A DNA stretch of 12,567 nt, taken from assembly GCA_946481605.1 (NCBI GenBank), contig CAMLPA010000048.1, positions 1 through 12,567 on the forward strand, written 5' to 3'. Numbering within the stretch: position 1 is the first letter of the stretch; every line of letters begins with the position of its first letter. The stretch is from an uncultured Flavihumibacter sp. Its GTDB lineage: Bacteria > Bacteroidota > Bacteroidia > Chitinophagales > Chitinophagaceae. Of this stretch, positions 1 to 9,100 are shown piece after piece. A program made the position numbers and the translations under genes. Below the pieces are notes generated by a model, which had not been told where the DNA came from, did not search any database, and was given only the letters and a program-made list of their open reading frames with translations.

Positions 1-19
1 CCTCTCCCGTGGGGAGAGG
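1..19. repeat. Short GC-rich hairpin at the left window edge
   Basis: CCTCTCCC at 1-8 is the exact reverse complement of GGGAGAGG at 12-19, with a 3-base GTG loop, so this is an 8-bp perfect stem. The element is probably cut by the window edge, so the stem may extend further left. No T-run follows directly on the plus strand. It could be the tail of a terminator for a gene outside the window or a dispersed palindromic repeat. The pairing is seen directly; its role is unknown. Confidence 0.5.
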
Positions 20-61
20 GGCAATGTTCAGGGTAAGCGATTTATTTGAGTACAATTTTTT

Positions 62-338
62 TTCACGCAATTGCTTACTGCTTTCTGCTCGGTTCCTCGC
101 AGTCTCGTAGAGCGATTGGGGTGCTTGCTGAAGAATATTTTCTCGCAAAGACGCAGAGACGCAAAGCATAAAGTATTTTCGAACACGTTACATTCACTGT
201 ACTTTTTGTTTTAGACAGACTCATATTAAAACAGACCTTTGCGCCTTAGCGTCTTTGCGAGACATATAATCTATTCACCTCCAAAAAGAAACACTCCAAA
301 CACAAACAATGCTGCGAGGAACGAAGCAATTGCGTGAA
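62..338. repeat. Nested inverted-repeat element (MITE- or REP-like)
   Basis: Two inverted repeats are nested around a shared centre. The outer pair is 62-76 (TTCACGCAATTGCTT) against 324-338, 15 of 15 matching, then GTTCCTCGCAG at 92-102 against 312-322, 11 of 11 matching; the left arm carries about 14 extra bases between the two blocks. The inner pair is 141-166 against 237-262, 23 of 26 matching, built on repeated CGCAAAGACGC units, with a 70-base spacer. No ORF of note lies inside, and I could not see a convincing target-site duplication. The right end lies 3 bases beyond the stop codon of the thioredoxin-family gene. Similar 'CGCAAAGACGCAAAG' and 'CGAGGAACGAAGCAAT' strings recur as dispersed intergenic repeats in many bacterial genomes as I recall, so a miniature mobile or palindromic repeat element is likely. 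An RNA-level role as an mRNA 3' end structure is also possible. Confidence 0.7.
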
Positions 339-341
339 TGA

Positions 342-2342
342 TTATTTCTCCGCTTTCAGCAATTCAATCACATAAGAAATTTCATCTGCAAGTTCGCTCG
401 GGCTACCCATGTATCCTCCTGATATCCAGCGTAGGTTTCCTTTTCCATCGAGGATCATTTTTTGCGGGATACCAGAGAAACCGATGCTTTTCGCATAGCT
501 GGAATACACGGCATCGGGTTTGCCCGTTGCGGGATTCTTTCCATCGTACAATACATTGAAATTGTATTTCTTCTCCGCAAGGAAATCGGCGATCTGCTTT
601 TTGTAATTGGCCGAATATTCCATGGTGGAGATAAAATAGAATTGCACGTTGGGATCGGAAGCATATTTGTTAACGGCCATCTGCATACCGGGCATGGCGG
701 CTTTGCAGGGTGCGCACCAGGTGGCCCAGAAATCGAGCACTATAATCTTCCCTTTTTGTTTGGCGAGGTCGGCGATGCCGCCTTTATTGCTTTCCAGGGC
801 GAAAGTACCAATGGGTTTATTGATGAGCTGGTCCTTCAGGTGTTGTTTTTGTTGCTCCGCTTTATCAGTGGATTTCAACGAAGCGAAATAGGTTTCAAAT
901 CCTGCTTCCTTTTTATTCTTCCGGATGTACTCCTGCTTCAGCAGATCGATCATTTCCGGAGAAACAGCATTTTTGCGGGCACTCTTTTCAGCGTAAGCAA
1001 CGGCATCGGCCATGCGCTTATTTTTCAGGAGAAGGCTCGTATAGAGTTGATTAAAATCGGCGGATTTATAGTCAAAGTATTCTTTCACGCGTTCCGCATA
1101 AGAAAGCGCTTTAACGGGATCGCCTGTTTCGGCCAGCACAAAAGCGTGGACTTTGAAAGCGTCTTTGAAAAGCCTGTAGGTGTATTCTTTCCACTCAGGC
1201 AGGGTTTTAAAACGCGCCTCTGGCCAACGGGTATGAGTAGCAGCTTTTTCCACTTCCGCGATGATGGCATTGGAAATAGCGACCACCTGTTCCGGCGTTC
1301 TGCGCTGGTCGTCCAGTCTTTCGAGGGGACCGGCAACAATGTGGCGGTGAAAATCGAACAGCGCCAGCAGCGGGGCCACTTTTATGTTCTCATAGATCGA
1401 CTGCTCGTTTCCTTTCGTTAAGAATTCACCGAATGCCTGTCCACGGAATACTTTGAGGTAATACATTTTAGCGCCATCAGTTTGCATGAAGCGCGCCTGT
1501 TCCGGCGGGAATTTCATTTTGAAAGCTTCCCACATCTCCGCGCGTTTTTGAACGTCGGGGGCACGAAAAACCGCATACAGGTCTTTATCAAAAGCGATTT
1601 GCCCGGCAGGAAACTTTTTCAGCCCCTCTGCTTCCAGGGAATCGGCTAATGCGTTATTGCGCATCACATTTTTCGCAATCTCTATAATAGAGGCCCACTC
1701 CTGCTCTTTTGGATCAGGCAGGGAACGGATAAAAGCCACTTCTCTTGGCGCGATGGAATCTGCTTTTGCCGGATTTTCTTTTTGCAGCAAACGCACGGCA
1801 ATCGGAAACACATCTCTCCTGCTTTCCGGGAAATTGCGCAGCTCCTGGTTCACCCAGAACAAACCGACATTGTTTTCGATGGCGGCGGAATCTTCGGTAA
1901 ATGGTGGCACCTCATCTTTAAAATCTTTCAAACGGAGCATTGCCCATCCGATAAAGGCGCCGCGTTGCTGCTTTTCACCACCACCGTCTCTCAACATCCA
2001 GGTATAAGTAGCTTTGGCACCCTTGTCCATTTTCGCTCCGGAATGAAAATTAAAAGTGACCAGCGCAGTGCCGGTTTCAGGCGTAAAGTTCAATACCCAG
2101 CCTGAATCCACCATTTTCATATCAAGTTCCCTCTTCTCCACTTTCCAGGAAAAATCCTTAAAATAAGCGACTGATGCTTTTACCGGTGCCAATCCCTCCA
2201 GCACCGTTTGCTTAGGATTGTAGAACACCTGCATTTCCTTTCCGCCAATACTGTTCTCGGGCAACACTTTAAATCTTTCCTGCGACCTTAGAGAACCGAT
2301 GGCCACCAAAAGGGCCACCGGTAATAAAATTTGTTTCAGCAT
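342..2342 (-). CDS. TlpA/thioredoxin-family disulfide oxidoreductase with large N-terminal region
   Basis: A 666-residue secreted protein whose C-terminal ~160 residues form a TlpA-like thioredoxin domain. The active site WCAPCK is at 542-547 in the context DFWATWCAPCKAAMPGMQ, and the cis-Pro loop is GFSGIPQKMI around 621-630. Residues 1-20 look like a type I signal peptide with no lipobox Cys (LRS|Q), which puts it in the periplasm. Residues ~30-117 look beta-rich and ~120-500 mostly helical, perhaps repeat-like; I do not recognise a named domain there. Simple TlpA/ResA proteins are about 140-200 residues, so most of this protein is something else. By family it should reduce or exchange protein or substrate disulfides, drawing electrons from an inner-membrane donor. 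It is the last gene of the operon, 15 bases after the PKD-like gene. AAGGAAAAG lies a few bases upstream of the ATG as a possible ribosome site. The redox domain is secure; the partner is unknown. Confidence 0.9.
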   Translation of the reverse strand: MLKQILLPVALLVAIGSLRSQERFKVLPENSIGGKEMQVFYNPKQTVLEGLAPVKASVAYFKDFSWKVEKRELDMKMVDSGWVLNFTPETGTALVTFNFHSGAKMDKGAKATYTWMLRDGGGEKQQRGAFIGWAMLRLKDFKDEVPPFTEDSAAIENNVGLFWVNQELRNFPESRRDVFPIAVRLLQKENPAKADSIAPREVAFIRSLPDPKEQEWASIIEIAKNVMRNNALADSLEAEGLKKFPAGQIAFDKDLYAVFRAPDVQKRAEMWEAFKMKFPPEQARFMQTDGAKMYYLKVFRGQAFGEFLTKGNEQSIYENIKVAPLLALFDFHRHIVAGPLERLDDQRRTPEQVVAISNAIIAEVEKAATHTRWPEARFKTLPEWKEYTYRLFKDAFKVHAFVLAETGDPVKALSYAERVKEYFDYKSADFNQLYTSLLLKNKRMADAVAYAEKSARKNAVSPEMIDLLKQEYIRKNKKEAGFETYFASLKSTDKAEQQKQHLKDQLINKPIGTFALESNKGGIADLAKQKGKIIVLDFWATWCAPCKAAMPGMQMAVNKYASDPNVQFYFISTMEYSANYKKQIADFLAEKKYNFNVLYDGKNPATGKPDAVYSSYAKSIGFSGIPQKMILDGKGNLRWISGGYMGSPSELADEISYVIELLKAEK

Positions 2343-2357
2343 CTCTTTTCCTTCTGT

Positions 2358-3884
2358 TTAATTATATATTCCGTTTCCTCTCGCCTTGGGAGCCATATCA
2401 GCCACTTTCCTTAATCCTGAATAGGTGTTTAAGGGAGCAGGCGTAATTTCACCACTTAGTCCGTTAATGGCGAACTCGTACACTTTTCCTTCCGTACCGT
2501 TCCAGGTGGCGACATACATCAGTGTTCCCTCCACAGCATTGAGGTTAGCATTGGGCCGTGGCTTATAAATTTTCATGGAAGTGATTTTTTCGCCAGCGGC
2601 AAAACCATTGAATACCACCTTCGCAGTGTTAGTGGTCTGAAAATCATAAGCGTAAATCTTATCTTCTGTCGCATACCAGTCCACATAACCCAGTTCGCTG
2701 CTCTGGAAGAATTTCGCGGAACTAATTTCCGGAAGCGCACTCATATTGTACCTGCCAACCGCCAGTTGACCGTTATCAAACGAAGCGAAGTTGGCGATGT
2801 ACAACCAGTATTCGTTACCCGTACGGCTTTTAAAGAACGAATGGGTATAACCACTGAATCCGCGGTCCATATACAACATATCCATACCGATGCTGCGAAG
2901 GTCGAAAGGTGCGGTGGCGGGATTGGCCGGTGCATTAAATCCAACCATGGCACCGAACGTGGATGCGGGACGGGCAAACCTGCCGTTCTTCTGATCATAT
3001 ACCACCACAGGATAACTGAATCCCACACCATAAGCAAGGTAGGGTGCCAGTTCGTAGTCGCCAGATACAGAAGCGCCAAACCGCGCATCCGTTTCATAAG
3101 GGGTATTAAAAAGATAAAGCCGCTTATTGTTGATGAACGCGTCGTTGGAACTGGCGGTCAGCATATACGCTTGTGGATCCATTACTTCTTCGTCTCTTCG
3201 GAAGAACGCTCTGTTTTCGCGCATCAATGAAAAGTCCACACCACTTACTCTCGACAACTGGGTGCTGGTACCGATGGTAATCCAATGCCCTTTCACAAAA
3301 TTTTTCCGGGTCTGCGCGATGAACCTGGGTGTACCCGGCAGTTTCTTTCCTACAACAGCCGAATAGATATTGCTTAACCTTTTGGGCGTTATACCCGCTA
3401 CGGGAACTGCATTGGAAGAAACGATAAAATCCACATCAGCACCGTTTTCATCGCCGTGCAGCACCATCCATCCGTATTCAATTCCAGCGGAAACCACCAC
3501 GGTAAAAATGGTGCTCGTTTTCAAAAGATTCGTTGTATCCGTAACAATGAGTTCAAGACTATATTCTCCTACCGGCTCACCTACCGGAAGGTTGAGTCTT
3601 TTTTCATTTGAAATCACCTTGGCGGTGATGTTCGCGTTGCCCCCCTGTGTAGCAGGATAAATGAGCCATTGGTATTTGAGCGCATTCATGTTGCCGTTTT
3701 CATAGCGGATCACAGGATCGATATCCAGCAACTGAGAGCGTTCCACATACCGTGGCTGTCCCATACCGGTAGTATCAATCAGCGCCTGGGGCACTTCGGT
3801 GTAATCGTAGTTGCCTTTGTCTTTTTTACAGCCGATCACCAGCATAACACAAGCGATGATGAGGCCGGAAATAATATTTTTCAT
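2358..3884 (-). CDS. PKD-like family lipoprotein
   Basis: A 508-residue lipoprotein. The signal peptide ends in a lipobox (MLVIG-C19), followed by KKDKGNYDY, a Lys/Asp-rich start resembling the Bacteroidota lipoprotein export signal, so surface display is plausible. Residues ~47-131 resemble a PKD-like Ig fold (YQWLIYP near 71-77; GEYSLELIVTD near 106-116). The block YGWMVLHGDENGADVDFI at 137-154 is the style seen in the PKD-like lipoproteins that accompany SusCD pairs. Residues ~155-508 consist of many short beta-rich stretches, possibly a propeller, without a catalytic motif I can name. It sits 24 bases after the DUF4843 gene and 15 bases before the thioredoxin gene. Its role is unknown; a substrate-binding or complex-stabilising surface protein is my inference. 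The family assignment comes from remembered pattern and context, not a search. Confidence 0.8.
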   Translation of the reverse strand: MKNIISGLIIACVMLVIGCKKDKGNYDYTEVPQALIDTTGMGQPRYVERSQLLDIDPVIRYENGNMNALKYQWLIYPATQGGNANITAKVISNEKRLNLPVGEPVGEYSLELIVTDTTNLLKTSTIFTVVVSAGIEYGWMVLHGDENGADVDFIVSSNAVPVAGITPKRLSNIYSAVVGKKLPGTPRFIAQTRKNFVKGHWITIGTSTQLSRVSGVDFSLMRENRAFFRRDEEVMDPQAYMLTASSNDAFINNKRLYLFNTPYETDARFGASVSGDYELAPYLAYGVGFSYPVVVYDQKNGRFARPASTFGAMVGFNAPANPATAPFDLRSIGMDMLYMDRGFSGYTHSFFKSRTGNEYWLYIANFASFDNGQLAVGRYNMSALPEISSAKFFQSSELGYVDWYATEDKIYAYDFQTTNTAKVVFNGFAAGEKITSMKIYKPRPNANLNAVEGTLMYVATWNGTEGKVYEFAINGLSGEITPAPLNTYSGLRKVADMAPKARGNGIYN

Positions 3885-3908
3885 GAACTGATGGTTGAAT
3901 TGAAGAAT

Positions 3909-4661
3909 TTAAGGAAAAGTAACAGGGCCGAATTCGTCTGTAAGATCAGGGTCATTCGCCAGGTTATAGGCCACCAGTGCAGCCTTAAGCCTTGAAACGA
4001 TATCCATCATAGCGGCGTAGGTATATTCTCCGGGTAGCGGTTCAACCCTTGCACTCTGTTGCAGCGGGAAATTGTCCACCCCTGTAACCTGGATGATAAA
4101 ACGCCACTTTACATCACTATAGGTGCCGAAATACCCCATCAGACCAAGAAACCCGTCCCAGTTTGCGGGCTTCACCACGTTATCACTCCATTGCAGGTTG
4201 AAGTTAACATCCGTGCCCACGCCGGGTTTAAAGTCTTTCGTTTCCGCTATTGTAAGGTTCAGTTGAACTGACTTCGTAGCGATATCTGCGGTACGGTACA
4301 ATACCACAGGCAGGTAACCGATAATGGAATCCGCCGGCACAACACCATCGATAAAATCGTAGTGCACACCTTCTTGCGCCGTAGTTCCTTCAGCCACCAG
4401 CTTTCCACGCACGATACGGTCATAAGAAGCTGTTTCTCCCATGATCTTCACTTTGATCAGGAAAGTATCTTTCGTTACCGCTTCCGGCAATCGAAGGAAG
4501 GAAAAAGACTTTGTGGTGATGCGCGTTTGGTTAAGGTCGGTTCCTCTTTCAAAAAAGTAAATGCGGGCATCGTTCTGATAGCCTGATATGCTTTTCTCGC
4601 AGGAAGCAAACAGGGCGATGGCCACAATCAATATGAGGGAAGGAATAAGTCTTGATTTCAT
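3909..4661 (-). CDS. DUF4843 domain-containing lipoprotein
   Basis: A 250-residue lipoprotein with a signal peptide ending ALFAS-C21, followed by EKSISGYQNDARIYF. The DARIYF opening at 31-36, the central beta-rich region with VHYDFIDG near 99-106, and the late GYFGTYSDVKWRFI at 176-189 fit the DUF4843 family, which is found almost only in Bacteroidota next to SusD genes. Length is normal for that family. No enzymatic motif is visible. It lies 17 bases after the susD-like gene and 24 bases before the PKD-like gene, so it is co-transcribed with both. It probably belongs to the outer-membrane uptake complex as an accessory lipoprotein, but no function has been read from the sequence itself. The gene and lipoprotein nature are sure; the DUF assignment is a strong recollection. 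Confidence 0.82.
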   Translation of the reverse strand: MKSRLIPSLILIVAIALFASCEKSISGYQNDARIYFFERGTDLNQTRITTKSFSFLRLPEAVTKDTFLIKVKIMGETASYDRIVRGKLVAEGTTAQEGVHYDFIDGVVPADSIIGYLPVVLYRTADIATKSVQLNLTIAETKDFKPGVGTDVNFNLQWSDNVVKPANWDGFLGLMGYFGTYSDVKWRFIIQVTGVDNFPLQQSARVEPLPGEYTYAAMMDIVSRLKAALVAYNLANDPDLTDEFGPVTFP

Positions 4662-4678
4662 AACAATTGTATTTGATT

Positions 4679-6100
4679 CTAACGGTTTCCGTACACTACT
4701 TCATCATCGGGAAGCGGCAATACGTAAATGGAATTATTGGCGGTAACACTGGTTCCTTCGATCCTGTTCAGGTTCATCCTTTTATAATAATAAAACAACT
4801 GACCTTCGCAGTAGAACTCCTTTCTGTATTCGCTGAACAGCTCCTGCTGCAGTTCTTCCGGCGTGAGCGTGGGTGGAAGATCATCGGAAAGGTTTCTTGC
4901 CCTTCTTACGATATTCAAGTATTCAGCAGCGGCGGCCATATCGGTGCTTGCAAGACATTCCGCGGCGATATAATACATTTCAGAAAACCGCATTACCGGA
5001 AGGCGGTTAAGGTTGGCTGAAGAACTGAGTGTATTTTGTTGCAACAGGAGTGAATAAGTGATTTGACGCGCATTATCTGATTGAAGCAGGTATGCGTAAC
5101 GGCTGTCGTTGGCTGTTTCAAATACGTCCAGAAAGTCCTGCTCATTTGCCCTCGTGAGCAAGTTCGTGGTACCATCGCCCGGAAGAAAATACGTGGTAAA
5201 CAAAGGTGTAATGTCGAATTTATACAGGCAGAACGTGAGTTCTGAAAACCGCACTTTGTTTCCCGTTGCACCTGAAACCTGGTTCGCAGGTGTCCAGTTG
5301 AATACGTTGGCGTTGATCACTTCCCGCGCATATTCCAGCGCTTTTTCTTTATTGCCTGCATACAAATAAGCCCTGGCCTGAAGTGACCGCACTGCGTAGT
5401 AATTGAACTTGAACCTTCTGTCCCGCAGGTATCCTTCCTCCGCGATGTTATTCGTTGCCACAATGGGATCCACAGCCTTCAACAGGTTCGCAGCAGAATC
5501 AAGGTCAGCCTGTATTTTAGCAAGCACCTCTGTTACGGTAAGCTGCGGAAACACATCGGCGGTGAGCCTGTCGGGATAAGGTATTGCTTTTTGTGTGGCA
5601 CCGCCCGCACTTGTGGGAGCAGGAGCGAACAAACGCAGCAGGTCAAAATGCAACATGGCGCGCAACCCGAGCGCTTCCCCCTTGATCACATTATAATTGT
5701 TATCGCGGAAAATGCGCTTATCAACGGTATTCAACTGTGTAAGCAGGTTGTTGTTGTTGGCGATGGTGCTATACATATTCAGCCAGATGCCATCAATTTT
5801 ACTTCTTACTTCGGCATGAAGATAGTTGTACAATGATGCCTGGTAATATTCGTGAAAAGTGCTGTTGAAGCGTGTGTGTTGTTTCGCCAGTACTTCTGTA
5901 AGGCCGAAACTCAGCTCCTTTCCATACAATTCGTTGTCGTTCATTTTCAGGTAAACGCCGGTAAGCGCATCCATGAAACCCTGCTCATCGCTGAAGACGA
6001 CCGCGCCGTCGATCTGCGTTTTGGGACGCACATCGAGGAATTTCTTGCAGGAAGAAAATCCCAAGAGGGCCGCGAATATGATTAAATATGAGTACTTCAT
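4679..6100 (-). CDS. RagB/SusD family nutrient-uptake outer-membrane lipoprotein
   Basis: A 473-residue SusD-like surface lipoprotein that should bind the substrate and act as the lid over the SusC-like transporter encoded 9 bases upstream. The signal peptide ends GFSS-C18, followed by the classic KKFLDVRPKTQI start. The TPR-like helical core shows EALGLRAMLHFDLLRLFAPAP at 142-162 and AVRSLQARAYLYAGNKEKAL at 236-255. LPVMRFSEMYYIAAEC (367-382) and YRKEFYCEGQLFYYYKRMN (425-443) are the conserved C-terminal SusD blocks, and the protein ends with LPLPDDEV near the terminus, as SusD proteins do. The length is at the short end of the usual ~450-650. No Shine-Dalgarno is visible before the ATG, as is common in this phylum. 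Family and role are secure; the ligand cannot be predicted. Confidence 0.95.
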   Translation of the reverse strand: MKYSYLIIFAALLGFSSCKKFLDVRPKTQIDGAVVFSDEQGFMDALTGVYLKMNDNELYGKELSFGLTEVLAKQHTRFNSTFHEYYQASLYNYLHAEVRSKIDGIWLNMYSTIANNNNLLTQLNTVDKRIFRDNNYNVIKGEALGLRAMLHFDLLRLFAPAPTSAGGATQKAIPYPDRLTADVFPQLTVTEVLAKIQADLDSAANLLKAVDPIVATNNIAEEGYLRDRRFKFNYYAVRSLQARAYLYAGNKEKALEYAREVINANVFNWTPANQVSGATGNKVRFSELTFCLYKFDITPLFTTYFLPGDGTTNLLTRANEQDFLDVFETANDSRYAYLLQSDNARQITYSLLLQQNTLSSSANLNRLPVMRFSEMYYIAAECLASTDMAAAAEYLNIVRRARNLSDDLPPTLTPEELQQELFSEYRKEFYCEGQLFYYYKRMNLNRIEGTSVTANNSIYVLPLPDDEVVYGNR

Positions 6101-6109
6101 ACTGTTCGA

Positions 6110-9100
6110 TTAAAAAGTAATATTCAATGAAGTGGAAATGGTACGTGCGAAAGGGTAATCAAGACCGCGTTCCGTTCTTACGGTGCTGATCCTGCCCAGA
6201 TCGTTCAGGTTCAATGCAAGGAATACCCTACTCACTTTTGCATTCTTCAACCAACGCGAGGTAGAGAAGTCGTAGCCCAGGCTGATGGAAGAGAAAAGCA
6301 GTTCATGAAGGTCCTGTACGAAGCGGGAAGTGGGGCGTGTGGGCGTAAGATCCGCGATGTTCTTATACAACACCACATCGCCGGGTTTCCTCCACCTTTC
6401 TTCAAAGGCACGCAGGTCTATGTTGTAGTCGAAGTCAGCATCTTCCACCTTCGCCACCAAAGTACCATTGTACAATTGTCCACCTGTGCGAAACGTGAAT
6501 GCCAGGTTACCTGTAAAACCTTTGTGTTGAACGTTTGCACCAAATGTGCCGCTAAGGAAAGGATTTTCATCACCTGAAACCACTAAATCAGCCGTGGACC
6601 AGTCGTAGGTAAGTGAGCCGTCTTTCTTAACGTATATTTCCCGACCGTTGGCAGGATCTATCCCCAGAGAAGGAACAACCCATATCGCACCTGTTGACTG
6701 TCCTGGTTCATACCTTGTATAAGGACGTTGAAGCAGCGCTTCATCCTGATTAAGGTCATCTCTTTTTGCATCCTCCGCCATATTCAGTTGCGTCAATGAA
6801 TTGGCCACTTCCCGAATTCTGTTTTTATTGGAGGCGACATTTGTGAAAAGGCTTACAGAAGTTCTTGTAGCCGAGCGTTGGAAAACCCTCACACTTGCGC
6901 TGGCCTGAAAACCTTCGTTGCGCATACTGCCGATATTCTCCTTGTAAGTGGTAAATCCCGCAGACGGCGCAAGGAGCATATCACTCAACAAATCTTTAGT
7001 ATCCTTTATATAGTAATCAAAACGCAAACTCGCTATTCCGAATAAACCCAGATCAAAACCTACGTTATTATCCTGCACCTGCTGCCATTGAAGCGAGGGA
7101 TTAGGTAAGGCGGCCAGTGCAATGCCAAGGTCTCCGTTATAGGTTTCCAGCGTATTATAAATGTAGGTGGCCAGTGATTGATAGGAATTAAAGTTCTGCG
7201 TACCAGTAACGCCGGTGCTGGCACGGAAACGCAATTGGTCTATCATTTTCACATTCCGCATAAATTGCTCACGGTGCACATTCCAATTGGCACCAACCGA
7301 CCAGAATGCCCCCCATCTCTTATCAGCACCGAACTGAGAACTTGCGTTGCTGCGCAGGGAAAGTTCAGCGGTAAGCCTATCGTCATAAGTATAGGTTACG
7401 GCGGAAGTAAGGGCCAGGGAACGGGTGGTATTTTCTGTTCCCGAAGCTTTGGTTCCGGGCAGGTAACGGCGACCGAAGGAGATATCATCCATCTTATCGT
7501 TGGGAAAGCCTACCATCGTCATACCATTGGTCTGGGCTTTATTCTGCACCAGAGAATACCCCCCGTTCAGGAAGAAGTGGTGCTTATCCAACTGAATGGA
7601 ATAATTGCCAAGTAAGTCGATATTGATGTTGTTCTGTTTACCATTACTCATAGTGTATTGCCCTCTGTCGAGGTATTCCTCACTGTTGACGGGAATAGTT
7701 GCGTAACGGGAATGGCTTGCGGGAATAAACTGTTCCGCGCTGTTGTTCTGTGCATTGAGACCAACACGGGCCGTAAAACGTAGATTCCGGACTGGATCCC
7801 AATCAGCGTAAAAGTTCTCTATGATATTGGTATAGGTAGAAAAATCCTTGCTGTTGAGCGACCCATCGTACATTGGATTTCCGATACCATTACCAAAGGT
7901 TTTGATAAGGTTCCCATTGTCATCAGTAATTCTCCAGTAAGGGTTCAGGCGGGCAATATTACCGTAACTGCCGTAAGGGGAATTATCAGATCTGTTGCGG
8001 TCTACCGTAAGGCTGTTCCTGAACTGGAACTTTCCGGTTCTGTAAATAAGGTTTACCATACCGGAGAGTGTGTTACGGTCGGAACCTTTCATTACCCCTG
8101 CCACATTATTATAGTTGAGGTTAACGGAATAACGCATGGCATCATCACCCCCATCGAGGTTGATGGCATGGCGCTGTCCGATACCGTTACGGAGCGGTTG
8201 CGACAACCAGTAAGTATTTACGCCTTCCAACGCGGCTTTCAGGTTGGTGGAATAATTGCGCAGCAAAGTTGCCTGTGTGGCCGGGTTGGCTGAAGTATAG
8301 ACGCCTGCCAGCACTTCCGCTTCTACCTTTTGCATAGCGTTGGTTAATTCATAACTGGACAAATCCGGCGCAGTTACATCAGCACTACCGTTATAGGACA
8401 ACCGCAATTTTCCGGCGGTGGGCAACTTGGTTTCAATCACCACCACGCCGTTCCCGGCACGGGAGCCCCAGATCGCTTTGGCGGAAGCATCTTTCAGGAT
8501 GGTTACGCTTTTGATGAGGTTCAGGTTGAGGTCGTTCACTTTTTCCAAAGTGGTCTCGAACCCGTCGAGAATAAACAGGGGCTGGTTGGGATTGGTGGTA
8601 TAGGTGCCCTGGATATCAGGGAACCCGGTTTGCCCGCGGAGTTGAATCTCCGGTAAACGGTTCGGGTCAGAACCCAAGTCGAGGTTGTCTACCACCTGGA
8701 AAGAAGGATCCAGGATAGCGAGCGATTTCAGTATGTTCTGATTGGAAACAACTTTAAGTTGTTCGCCTGTGAAAGTGGCCACTGCTCCGGTAATGCTGCC
8801 CATTTTCCTGTTGAACATCCCGTTGGATACCACCACATCTTCCAGCTTTTCTGTTTCCGTTTCCAATACGATGTTCAGTGCGTTTGTTCCGGAAACATTT
8901 TCGAGGAACTTTCGTTTATAGCCCACGCTTGTAATGGAAAGCGATACCGGCGTATTGTCTACACGCAGCGTAAATACACCGGCGCTGTTGGTAGTGGTAC
9001 CATTTTTTGTTCCCACCACTACAACGGAGGCGCCCAGTATGGGTTCACCTTTTTCGTTGAGCACTTTTCCCGTGAGCACAACCGGCGGCTTCTCCGCCTG

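Larger units (their letters stand above)
1..341. other. Gene-free region downstream of the operon
   Basis: This stretch has no convincing coding region on either strand. It holds the edge hairpin (1-19) and the nested inverted-repeat element (62-338). It lies downstream of the minus-strand operon, so the operon transcript should end here or further left. No classical hairpin followed by a T-run in the minus-strand direction is visible: the run beside the outer left arm (about 55-63) reads as A on the minus strand. Confidence 0.6.

Noticed and set aside
62..338. The nested inverted repeats as a CRISPR array
   Set aside because: The repeats are inverted rather than direct, there are only two copies of each, spacers are irregular, and no cas gene is present.
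62..338. The repeat element as a classical intrinsic terminator
   Set aside because: No T-run follows either arm in the minus-strand direction and the inner spacer is 70 bases; a looser structural role remains possible.
462..1421. A 319-codon plus-strand open frame
   Set aside because: It lies entirely antisense to the well-supported thioredoxin-family gene, has no recognisable domain, and its composition is what a reverse frame of a coding region gives.
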